Shown here: positions 1-7,633 of the stretch, piece by piece
Layout: every line of letters begins with the position of its first letter
Numbering within the stretch: the first letter of the stretch is position 1
Source: Prorocentrum cordatum
Lineage: Eukaryota; Sar; Dinophyceae; Prorocentrales; Prorocentraceae
DNA length: 22,500 nt
Assembly: GCA_963575745.1 (NCBI GenBank)
Contig: CAUYUJ010020724.1
Coordinates: 87,501 to 110,000 of the forward strand
Direction of reading: 5' to 3'
The notes under the pieces: generated by a model
The model's input: the letters and a program-made list of their open reading frames with translations, nothing else
What the model was told of the DNA's origin: nothing
The model's database searches: none
Made by a program: the position numbers and the translations under genes

Positions 1-645
1 CGTTGTGACCTCTTGGGGACGCATCTTTCACTTCCGCCGGCTTCCGCCAGCTTCCGCCGGCGGAGGCGGCCCCGGTGTACTTCCGCCGCCTTCCGCCAAC
101 CTTCCGAAGCCTTCCGCCGAGGAAGGGACGCCAACTCCTTCGGTCCTCGAAGGCGAGGGTCTTTCTGGAATGCCTCATGTCATTCGATGTGCGAAACTTG
201 TGCCGCGCAGGCGCGAAAAAACACACACTTCCAAACGATACCTGCACAGAGCCTACGCAATGGGGACAGGTGGCCTGCTCGCGCGCGGCCCCTCCCCCAA
301 CAACGACTTGGCGAGTGAAACAGATGCGTCGCGTCGAGGCGGGAACGCCAATGTCAAGCGAGATCTGCGCGGCGCCGAAGCAAGAACGACATTTCCGTCC
401 GCTCGCGCGTCGACGAATTGGACTGAAAAGCGTGCGCCGCCATGAAGGTGGGAAACCGATTGCCAAGAAACGTGAGAGCGGCGCCGACGCGAGAGCGGGC
501 CGCAGTGGCCGTGTTCCTGGCGGGCCAGCCAGGCTGGAAACTGGGGGGCTAGGGTCTTGCAACCAGGACTTAGCGCGCGGGAAGTGCGCTGGACTCGGAT
601 CACGGATGATTTTCAGTCTAGGCGCGGCCTTCACAAGAGCGCTCC
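1..645. other. Left flank with no supported gene; degenerate CTTCCGCC repeats at about 30-125
   Basis: The first 125 bases contain about eight imperfect copies of CTTCCGCC with short spacers, including a small palindrome around TTCCGCCGGCGGAG. The rest is GC-rich. Several overlapping open frames of 100-218 codons exist on both strands, but none has a recognisable motif and they overlap one another, as expected in GC-rich non-coding DNA. This is the sequence into which the LTR element inserted. Confidence 0.6.
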
Positions 646-650
646 AGGGA
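646..650. repeat. Target-site duplication, left copy (AGGGA)
   Basis: AGGGA abuts the outer edge of the left LTR and recurs at 16938-16942 abutting the outer edge of the right LTR. A 5-bp duplication is the usual length for Copia integrases. A 6-bp reading (AGGGAG) is also possible because the next base is G on both sides. Confidence 0.75.
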
Positions 651-935
651 GTCGAAAACATGCTGGTAAGCTTAGGTATGTGTTACGCTTCAAGCGTTGC
701 CATATCCCAGGCTTTGGCTCATATTGCATGAGCAAGAGAGCGAGACGAAGCATAGGATCTGGAGTAAAGGATAGAAGGGGCATCTTCAATGGAAAAGGTA
801 TTTTCCGATCTCAGATACCAGTCGTGCGCCTCGGCGAGGCACAGTCATATATTTGGCCGGGCCCGGCTTGAGCCAGGCACGGCAGCGGTACATGCTCGAT
901 TTATACCTCGCCTTTAACCTTCTCCGTTTAAAGTC
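651..935 (-). repeat. 3' LTR
   Basis: This copy aligns end to end with 16653-16937 without gaps and with 7 mismatches by eye. Read on the coding strand it starts GACTTTAAACGG and ends CATGTTTTCGAC, so the canonical TG...CA termini are absent. It contains a TATA-like TATAAAT (899-905), a spliced-leader-like segment (867-883), a 12-bp palindrome GCCGGGCCCGGC and a small hairpin GCCTC-GGC-GAGGC. The single hairpin difference between the LTRs falls in the loop. Confidence 0.93.
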
Positions 936-1038
936 GGAGGGGGAGGAGACGAGCAGGCACCGCACTTCTACATTACGCGGAAAAACAGTGCTAAGCAGCA
1001 GCGGCTGCCTACAAGGCAAGGGCGCGCGAGTAGCCTCG
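936..1038 (-). other. 3' untranslated stretch between RT stop and 3' LTR
   Basis: This short internal region should hold the polypurine tract that primes plus-strand DNA just upstream of the 3' LTR. On the coding strand the bases next to the LTR are instead pyrimidine-rich (CTCCTCCCCCTCC); the purine run is on the opposite strand. The first of three consecutive hairpins (1026-1039) ends at the RT stop codon. Confidence 0.6.
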
Positions 1039-1091
1039 CTACCGGCGAGTTTCCTCGCTACTAGAGCGCACCTGCATGCGGGTTTCCCCGC
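1026..1091. repeat. Cluster of three hairpins spanning the RT stop codon
   Basis: Three 5-bp-stem hairpins sit at 1026-1039 (GCGAG-TAGC-CTCGC), 1045-1058 (GCGAG-TTTC-CTCGC) and 1078-1091 (GCGGG-TTTC-CCCGC). The first two carry a paired substitution relative to the common stem, so complementarity is maintained. The terminal stop codon of the element (TAG on the minus strand, 1039-1041) touches the first hairpin. They belong to the dispersed family described for the whole element. Confidence 0.8.
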
Positions 1092-3630
1092 TAGCTCGGG
1101 AGGCAGGGCCGTCCTGAGACGACCTGCCCGCCCTATACGGAGTATGTTTCTTCAGCTCGTGCTTGAAGGATTGCTGGCCGGCCATTACTTGTAGGAGCAA
1201 CGCGCGGTCAATACTACCTTTGGTATGACCATCGGCAGTCATATCCCGCGTGTCACACCATTGAACGCTTTCAACGATTCCGCGCTCCATCATCTGGCGG
1301 ATCCAGCTAATGTGCCCAAGCAGAGTACATTCTGTGGGCTTCTTCAGATCTTTGCTAGACAAAGACTTGAAGACAGACTCGGCATCAATAGTCAGAGTGA
1401 CTTTGATACATAGACCACCCATTTCCAATATGTTCTTTAACTGTGTGGGGGTCAATGGTCCCGAGTGTAGCTCGTGGAGCGTTACAATGGTCGGGTAGCA
1501 GTCTTCCAAGTTGTGGGCTGCTGCCAGTGTTTCCGCAGAGTAGCTCGAACGCACCTGCAGTCGATGAGACTTGCAGTATGCGTCCACCAGGTGCACGACG
1601 GGTTTCCCCGCTTGCGTGTGGCCACGCCTCAGCAGGTTAGCCCCGCGGATACCATAGCCTTTGACTTCGTCGTCTTCATCTCCGTTGAGACGACGATAGC
1701 CAGAATCGCTATGCAGGTCGACTTCTCCTGTTGGGGTCATAGCTTGATACACGATCTTCTTCGGACCTGCCTGTAGTTTCCTGGTAACCGCGTTTAGTCG
1801 TCGTACCTGGATGTTTGTCGGTTCCTGGATACGTTGTAGTGAGACAACATAGACCATCAGCCATACCTGCGTGATCAACGCATAGGCTAGAGCGCCACGA
1901 AGACTGACGAACATATCAGAAATCGTCTTTGTCGCTTTGCTCTCAGGATCAGCTCCTGTGAGTTCTGGATGTGTGATAGGACGAAGCTGTTTGATGTATT
2001 CGTCCTGATCAAGAGTGACGCTCCCATCATCGGTCTTGTTGTACCGAACGGCACAGTTTGTGTATGTGTGCTTGTTCAGTTTGCACTTTCCAAACGTATC
2101 TTCAACACACTTGACATACTTGTCAATAGCATCTTCCTTCCCGGTCATATTGATGTCATCAACGTGTTTGGCTGTCAAGAGGTTTGGGCTCATCTCGAAC
2201 TCTTCGTCGTATGAAGTAGGCTGTAGCCCAAAGCTCCTAGTGATGGACCTGAGCTTCAACGAGAATGCCCTGGGAGCATCCTTCGTGCCCGTCCCCGGCT
2301 TCAGACACCGAAGACAATGCTTTGATTCGTCATATGACTCAAAGCCTGGCAGTGTGCGAAGGACAGCTGCTGACCCAGGAGGTAGTGTGAAGCACACTAC
2401 ACGCTCTTTCTCGCCCGTTGCCGCGGCGAGCTCGCTATAGGTCAGTCCCTTCAAGAAAGCCATGTTGATGTCCAGGGAAGCGATGATCCAAGCTTTGTTG
2501 CATGCAGCAGAACTTGCGAGCAGTCTCTGGCTTGACCTCCTTGCCGTGCCAGAGAAGGTTTCGACATCAAAGGCTTCAAGGTCCATGAAGCCACGGAGTA
2601 CCAAGCGTAACCTGATCGTCCTTTCCATTTCGCCCTTTTCGTTCTTGACAAACTTCCATTTGTATACGTAGCGTGAAGTCATGATGTTAGACGCTTTGCT
2701 CAAGTCAGTCATCTGGAAGCATTTGTTGTCAAGCCAAGTCTTCAATTCTGTGTAAAGGGCTTTGGAAACTTTGACCGGATTTGCTTGGATGTCGGCCTTC
2801 GTGAGTAGATCGTCTTCCTTGACGACCACGGCACGTTTGGAAGCAGCACTAACGTATACTCGCATAGTTGCGACGCTGCTGTCATCCAACAATCGGTGTT
2901 GCTGCTCGGACAGGACGACTTTGGACATGTCTGCTGCGAAGCAGAGCTCGATGTACTTCCCGTGCTCATCGGAGTCCAGATCATATTTACTGTCCGGATC
3001 CGTGGAGCATAAAGGAACGTAGTAAGAAGTGTCCATGTCGTATCCTGGCGGGTGACCCCGCTCCGGCAAGTGGCCTTGCACATCTTCACAGGTCGTAGAG
3101 ACTAATACACACTGTGTGTCTGTCATGTATGTGGGAACTGTATGCATGACTTCTTCTGTGTCAGCTTCAAGGAGTGTTCTGTCATCCATCAGTTCAGCAT
3201 ACCACGACTTCAAGACAAAGGCATCCAGATCTTCTTCTGTTTCCTCTATGATGGTCGGGAGCCGACCATCGTTCTCCGCAGGAGGCTGCTCAGGAGCAGC
3301 TGCTGGAGGTGACTCGCTTGGTGGTGGACCATCAGCGAGTTCCTCAAACTTAGTGAGGTCTCGGTCAAATCCAGCAGGCGGCTTCTTGGATTTAAGACAC
3401 TGGATGATGCGTGAGTGTGTAGATCCTGTGATGTCGTAGATGTTCAAGGCAGTGCCATCAGCTTCATAGTAATGAAAGCCAGGGGTCACATCATTATCAT
3501 AGTGCACTAGTGTACAGCTGTCTGCATAGGATGCAGCAGGCAACTTCGTCAGGCTCTTGGCAAGTCGTACAGCAACAACGTTTTCAATACGAAAATAGTT
3601 GCGTATGAGGTACTGAAGAGCCAAGTGCAC
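1039..3630 (-). CDS. pol segment: Copia-type reverse transcriptase and RNase H
   Basis: This frame encodes 863 residues. The RT (about residues 295-620) is of the Copia RVT_2 type: the palm motif SLDINMAFLKG carries the first catalytic Asp (D387), GTKDAPRAF matches the family's usual GLKDAPR box, and HVDD (D491-D492) takes the place of YVDD. RNase H follows (about 636-805) with HSDSGY (D642), SAETLAA (E700), TIDAES (D749) and TADGHTKG (D800), so all four acidic residues are present. The frame opens at a GTG directly after an in-frame TAA (3631-3633) and has no ATG until about codon 149. It is therefore unlikely to be started independently. It overlaps the end of the integrase frame by 82 nt, and a -1 shift in that overlap would join them. 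Residues 1-290 are poorly conserved linker. The function is copying of element RNA into DNA inside particles. Confidence 0.92.
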   Translation of the reverse strand: MHLALQYLIRNYFRIENVVAVRLAKSLTKLPAASYADSCTLVHYDNDVTPGFHYYEADGTALNIYDITGSTHSRIIQCLKSKKPPAGFDRDLTKFEELADGPPPSESPPAAAPEQPPAENDGRLPTIIEETEEDLDAFVLKSWYAELMDDRTLLEADTEEVMHTVPTYMTDTQCVLVSTTCEDVQGHLPERGHPPGYDMDTSYYVPLCSTDPDSKYDLDSDEHGKYIELCFAADMSKVVLSEQQHRLLDDSSVATMRVYVSAASKRAVVVKEDDLLTKADIQANPVKVSKALYTELKTWLDNKCFQMTDLSKASNIMTSRYVYKWKFVKNEKGEMERTIRLRLVLRGFMDLEAFDVETFSGTARRSSQRLLASSAACNKAWIIASLDINMAFLKGLTYSELAAATGEKERVVCFTLPPGSAAVLRTLPGFESYDESKHCLRCLKPGTGTKDAPRAFSLKLRSITRSFGLQPTSYDEEFEMSPNLLTAKHVDDINMTGKEDAIDKYVKCVEDTFGKCKLNKHTYTNCAVRYNKTDDGSVTLDQDEYIKQLRPITHPELTGADPESKATKTISDMFVSLRGALAYALITQVWLMVYVVSLQRIQEPTNIQVRRLNAVTRKLQAGPKKIVYQAMTPTGEVDLHSDSGYRRLNGDEDDEVKGYGIRGANLLRRGHTQAGKPVVHLVDAYCKSHRLQVRSSYSAETLAAAHNLEDCYPTIVTLHELHSGPLTPTQLKNILEMGGLCIKVTLTIDAESVFKSLSSKDLKKPTECTLLGHISWIRQMMERGIVESVQWCDTRDMTADGHTKGSIDRALLLQVMAGQQSFKHELKKHTPYRAGRSSQDGPASRASGETRMQVRSSSEETRR

Positions 3631-6600
3631 TTAGGCGAAAGCCGGCTCGCAGCAGTCATCTGCAGCCGGCCCTGTTTCGCTGGTAGATATCCGAAAGTCA
3701 TGGCGGGTTTCCCCGCTGGCAGACCGGCAATAAAGGCCAATACTGTCCGAAGGGCCGTATTGTCCGATCCTATCTCGCGGACCATAAGTGCTTCGATGTA
3801 CAGCGTGTGTCGTGTGTCAGGATACTGTACTCGCACTTCGCGACTACCGACCTTCACGATGACCTGGCCTCGGTCAGGTTCGTTGCGGATGACCGGGTAT
3901 GGACCACTCCATCCACCCCAGTCGTCTTTCGTGGTGGTCGGGCGATGATAGTCCACGAGATCTCCCTCTTTGTAGTGAAATTCACCCGTAGCAGTAGTCT
4001 TCGTACGAAGAGCCCTGTTTGTCTTGGCAACCGCAGTGGCCTGCGTGATTGCCTCCAGACTAACCCTCCTGATTGTCTCCTCCCTTGAGTGATCTGATGA
4101 TTCAGCGGATTGATCATGATCCAAGACAGGGAAATCGGGAAGCATAGCTGGTTGTCTGCCATATAACGCATTATACGGAGAAACTCCGTTGTAGAAGGTA
4201 AATGCACTGCTGGCAAACATGGCTTCATGTAAAAGACGAGTGAAATTCAGAGGAATATTCAATCTATTCAATTCTTCTCCCATCACGTGTATGAGGTGTC
4301 GCAGGATGCCGTTCCTAGCTTCGATAGTCGTGGCGTGTTGGCCACGCGCTCGGATACGAAGCTCTGTTCCCTTGGATTTAAGGATGGCCTTTGCTGTATC
4401 GTTATTCAGTGCTCCTTCCCCGTCGGAGTATAAGACTTTGGCAGGGCCATGCTGCATCCAAGTTGTGCGGTAGGCATCAAGAACAGCGTGCATAGTCTTA
4501 TCGGGGATCTCTGTACCAGCTGCCCAACGAATACAACGGTCGATGATGTGAAAAACAATATGTTCCTGTTTGTAAAAGAAAAGATCACATTCGACTTCCT
4601 CGTTGAAATGTCCTGGCAGTGACACAGATGGCATCACAGTGTTGCCTGGTTTGTCCCAGGCGCGACATTCTCTACACGAGTCGCAAATGCCCTTAATCAG
4701 ACTCCAACGGGTTTCGCCCAAACCGACCTTAGCTAGAATCATCCGCATCTTTGGTTCCTTGGCATGAAACCATCTCAAGTGAAGCTTGCGGAGTTCTCGC
4801 TGCACTACAGCTGGGTCAAAGCTGCGCAGGTTTTGAAGGCTGAGCTGAACATCGAAACGAGTCCAATCAGGAAGCCTTGGCCTTGGCCTCGGCTCTACAG
4901 GAGGCTGCGGCGGCGGTGGAGGATCACCTCCTTCCATGCGTCCGCGCCTTGCTGCCACTTGCGGCAGTCTACGGTGATCGTCAGAGCTGCCAGCGCCAGT
5001 GTTGCTACTATTAGCCCCTTCGGCTCTGGTGATGTCATGGCTGCTGGCGCCTGCGGTTGGATCGCCCTCACCGGGCCGTGGCGGCCTAGGCGCGCGTATG
5101 CGCGCTCTCGCGGCCGGCGCCGCTTTTGCGGCTGGCGCCGCTTCTGCGGCTGGAGCCGCTTCCGCGGCTGGCGCCGCAGGAGCGGCTTGCCCCGCCGGGC
5201 GCGGCTGGCCAAAGTTATCTGGCAGCTTCCATTTTTCGGCGAATCTGCATTGGCCAGATATCTTGGTGTGGTGAGGATTACTCTTCTGATATTCCTTCTT
5301 ACAGCTTGGACAGTCCCAGTAGTATGGTTCAACATCATACCACCGACACATCTTCGGATCCCTGCTGTGCTTTGGTGATTGCTTGTAGTTGTTGTCCACA
5401 CAGCCATGGCACCCAAGACCGCCAGGTGGTGGTCGCCAGATTTCTCCGTTTGGGTGTCTCCGGATTGTTGGGTCGTCCAAGTCGTAGCCAGCACTGTTTG
5501 TTACGAACGCATAACTGCGTTCGCGATTCGCGAATGGATCGCGACCGTAAGCAAACATATCTTTGGCGGTTTGCACCGCATCGACGATCAATGACTGCAT
5601 TCTGTAGGTATACTGTGCCGCCCTTGCTAGTTCTTTGTTGCAAGCATTGGCGTGCACATGATTACCTGGACAACGCTTGCCTCTGAATGGTGCCAACAAC
5701 TCTTCTTTGTTTGCCATCATCTGTGTTGGCTTGCGGATGTATTGTCCAAACGAATATTTGAGACCAGTCGTGCACTGATCAATAATCGTTTGGCAAGTGA
5801 CCTTGCGTCGCGCCAGTTCCTTCCATGGTTGGATCTCATCCACCCACGTGCCCATTGGTTGTTCCCTGAGAAAGAAACGTCTTAGGTCGTCTTGCAATAG
5901 AGCGACTGTTCCACAGAACGTGATATGGGGCAGGTCCTCCTTGTGGTGTTTAAGCCACGTGTCATGATTGACCTGTGCATTGAAGTATGAAGGAAGTCCA
6001 GTAGTTCTGCAGCTTGGCTGCAGAATCGTGATCTTGACAAAGCAAGTCTTGAGGTAGTGAAGGACCGCCCTTTGTACTTCTGCGTTTCCAAGGTCAACCA
6101 TTGATATCTTATCAAGGTTCCCGCCCGACGAGAGTCCTCTCTTGAAGGCTAATATGGATATACCACCCTTGCCCCCACATAATTCAAGCATGTCCACTTG
6201 ATTGTTTCTGCCGTAGCATAGTGACTGGACCATCGAGAAGACATCAGCATGTGAGTCAGCGGGTTGCCCCGCCGGTAACATCATGAAGATGTCCTCTGAT
6301 TCGCTGTCCGAGTCCGAGTCGTCAAGAGGAACGTCGTTGAAATATGTGGAGCAGTCAAGCCCTTTGAGGTCCTCTCCACAGTCGTCGTTACCGTCTTCCA
6401 CTTTCTTCGGGATTTTCTTCGGTTTGATGCCGGCTTCTTTGTCAGCTTTCTGCTTTTCTTTCTGTTTTATCCTGGCATCAGTGGGCAGCGCAGTTTCCGC
6501 GGAGAGATCCGCTGCGGAGGGATCCGCTGTTAAGTCAGGAAATGGCGGAATTTCAGGAAAGTTGGTGGGTCGCGTTTGGCAACGCTCAATCGAAGGGGGA

Positions 6601-7352
6601 GGAGACCGATCGTCGTCGACGATCGTCACACGCTTTGGGCGTGGCCTTCGCGACTCACCATCGCCGTGAAGAACTGGAGCCGGAGGCTCCCAGTATAACC
6701 GAGTACTGATGTTTGTAACCCCATCAGGTAATGGAGCTACATAGTTGTACCCAGTCGGCTGATCCTGGATTTTGATATCTTGAACGATCTTATTCGTGTC
6801 CAGGTCGGTCGTGACTCTACGAACAACATGGTCCCATTGAGGGCCCTTTTGTGGACATTGAACGTAGTGTCTTACCTTTTTGTCAACGCGCGTACACACG
6901 CTGAGGTGTACCGCACTCCGCTCATTCCTGATCACGTTGGCTTTATTGAGTTGATCAAGGAAGCGTGCTGTGATGATAGCCAAGGTTTTATGCCGGAACT
7001 CGGCGCGTTGCTGATCTTGGCCATACCAATCCAAATCATGCTCTTTGTGTGAGCCACAAGTACATCTCCATAAGTTTATCGGTATATGAGGACAAGATGT
7101 AGCAACTTGTATATAAGAACCACTGGGGTATTTACTGGAGCGGTCAAACTTGATACCGAAATGACAGAGTCTCATTCGTATAATGCTTAGCTTCAAATCT
7201 TCGATACATCTTTGATCGGACCCTGTTTCCAGAAATACCCGGGTGGCCCCAGGATAACAATCTGCATTCTCAGAGCACGCGCTTTGATCAGGAGATTTTG
7301 TATACGTTGATAGTGTGGTCCCGCCCTCTTTCCTGGAGTACGAACGTACCAA
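3549..7352 (-). CDS. pol segment: methyltransferase-like domain, zinc module and DDE integrase
   Basis: This frame gives 1267 residues, opening at TTG after a TGA at 7353-7355; its first ATG is at codon 60. The domains in order are as follows. About residues 50-110 complete a module begun in the preceding frame (RMRLCHFG, LWRCTCG, LDWYG). About 385-575 resemble a class I or C5-cytosine methyltransferase fold: LELCGGKGGIS (motif I-like), ILQPSCRTTG (like the PPC motif, Cys448) and FLREQP. About 648-702 form a Cys/His cluster (CHGC, CPSC, HH, C). About 722-750 are EAAPAA repeats. About 855-1190 are the integrase: zinc finger H858, H863, C890, C893, then D923, D977 and E1011, then a basic SH3-like tail. 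Methyltransferase-like domains are known in dinoflagellate retroelements, but whether this one is catalytic is unclear. The last residues beyond about 1205 overlap the RT frame. Confidence 0.9.
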   Translation of the reverse strand: MVRSYSRKEGGTTLSTYTKSPDQSACSENADCYPGATRVFLETGSDQRCIEDLKLSIIRMRLCHFGIKFDRSSKYPSGSYIQVATSCPHIPINLWRCTCGSHKEHDLDWYGQDQQRAEFRHKTLAIITARFLDQLNKANVIRNERSAVHLSVCTRVDKKVRHYVQCPQKGPQWDHVVRRVTTDLDTNKIVQDIKIQDQPTGYNYVAPLPDGVTNISTRLYWEPPAPVLHGDGESRRPRPKRVTIVDDDRSPPPSIERCQTRPTNFPEIPPFPDLTADPSAADLSAETALPTDARIKQKEKQKADKEAGIKPKKIPKKVEDGNDDCGEDLKGLDCSTYFNDVPLDDSDSDSESEDIFMMLPAGQPADSHADVFSMVQSLCYGRNNQVDMLELCGGKGGISILAFKRGLSSGGNLDKISMVDLGNAEVQRAVLHYLKTCFVKITILQPSCRTTGLPSYFNAQVNHDTWLKHHKEDLPHITFCGTVALLQDDLRRFFLREQPMGTWVDEIQPWKELARRKVTCQTIIDQCTTGLKYSFGQYIRKPTQMMANKEELLAPFRGKRCPGNHVHANACNKELARAAQYTYRMQSLIVDAVQTAKDMFAYGRDPFANRERSYAFVTNSAGYDLDDPTIRRHPNGEIWRPPPGGLGCHGCVDNNYKQSPKHSRDPKMCRWYDVEPYYWDCPSCKKEYQKSNPHHTKISGQCRFAEKWKLPDNFGQPRPAGQAAPAAPAAEAAPAAEAAPAAKAAPAARARIRAPRPPRPGEGDPTAGASSHDITRAEGANSSNTGAGSSDDHRRLPQVAARRGRMEGGDPPPPPQPPVEPRPRPRLPDWTRFDVQLSLQNLRSFDPAVVQRELRKLHLRWFHAKEPKMRMILAKVGLGETRWSLIKGICDSCRECRAWDKPGNTVMPSVSLPGHFNEEVECDLFFYKQEHIVFHIIDRCIRWAAGTEIPDKTMHAVLDAYRTTWMQHGPAKVLYSDGEGALNNDTAKAILKSKGTELRIRARGQHATTIEARNGILRHLIHVMGEELNRLNIPLNFTRLLHEAMFASSAFTFYNGVSPYNALYGRQPAMLPDFPVLDHDQSAESSDHSREETIRRVSLEAITQATAVAKTNRALRTKTTATGEFHYKEGDLVDYHRPTTTKDDWGGWSGPYPVIRNEPDRGQVIVKVGSREVRVQYPDTRHTLYIEALMVREIGSDNTALRTVLAFIAGLPAGKPAMTFGYLPAKQGRLQMTAASRLSPKCTWLFSTSYATIFVLKTLLLYDLPRA
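5110..5177. repeat. Tandem 18-bp hairpin units encoding EAAPAA
   Basis: Four hairpins at 5110, 5128, 5146 and 5164 are spaced exactly 18 bp apart, each GCGGC-NGGN-GCCGC. They encode a tandem EAAPAA hexapeptide in the linker before the integrase. The regular spacing shows that the hairpin unit can also spread by tandem duplication in multiples of three bases. Confidence 0.85.
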
Positions 7353-7633
7353 TCAGAGGGTGTGGCCACCCACAACATATTGTAGTCTCCTGCCAACAAA
7401 TTTCCCAAATACTGTGTTCCAGTTGAAGTCATTACCTCATTATGGGTAATCCGGTCGCATATATATCCACGGGTTCGGAGTTCAGCGCAAGCTGTGCGAA
7501 TATCTTCGATGACAAGACATTTTGAATGATATTTTTCCTCTCGGGCCTCAGCGCGGCCAACGTATGTAGCGAGGAGGCCGGTATTCGGCTTCTCTTCGCA
7601 AGCGAGCGCCGCCGGCGCGCCCGCCTGCCCCCG
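7193..7633 (-). CDS. pol segment between TGA and a -1 frame change
   Basis: Downstream of the TGA that ends ORF3 (7634-7636), the same frame stays open for about 146 codons to a TGA at 7193-7195. It encodes a compact segment including DYNMLWVATPSDWYVRT and VILGPPGYFW. The sequence then continues plausibly in the integrase frame (IEDLKLSIIRMRLCHFG), whose open stretch overlaps 7193-7352. So one domain appears to be split by a -1 frame change inside the 160-nt overlap. The GPPGYFW box recalls the catalytic-loop region of methyltransferases, but I cannot assign it. There is no start codon near the TGA; the first ATG is at 7432. The segment is either reached by readthrough of the TGA or is part of a damaged gene. 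Confidence 0.7.
   Translation of the reverse strand, partial: RGQAGAPAALACEEKPNTGLLATYVGRAEAREEKYHSKCLVIEDIRTACAELRTRGYICDRITHNEVMTSTGTQYLGNLLAGDYNMLWVATPSDWYVRTPGKRAGPHYQRIQNLLIKARALRMQIVILGPPGYFWKQGPIKDVSKI

Noticed and set aside
700-725. Plus-strand spliced-leader similarity (GCCAT...TTTGGCTCA) in the LTR
   Set aside because: The matching pieces are short, separated by unrelated bases and antisense to the element; the minus-strand match is better.
75-731. 218-codon plus-strand open frame in the left flank
   Set aside because: It runs into the LTR, has no recognisable motif, and overlaps other equally long frames, as expected in GC-rich DNA.
3549-3630. Canonical -1 slippery heptamer (X XXY YYZ) in the frame overlaps
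   Set aside because: By eye no canonical heptamer in the right phase is present here, nor in 7193-7352 or 10560-10615. Programmed frameshifting is therefore not demonstrated.
4764-5378. 204-codon plus-strand open frame
   Set aside because: It is antisense to the integrase frame, and its arginine/tryptophan-rich composition is a reflection of the opposite-strand repeats.
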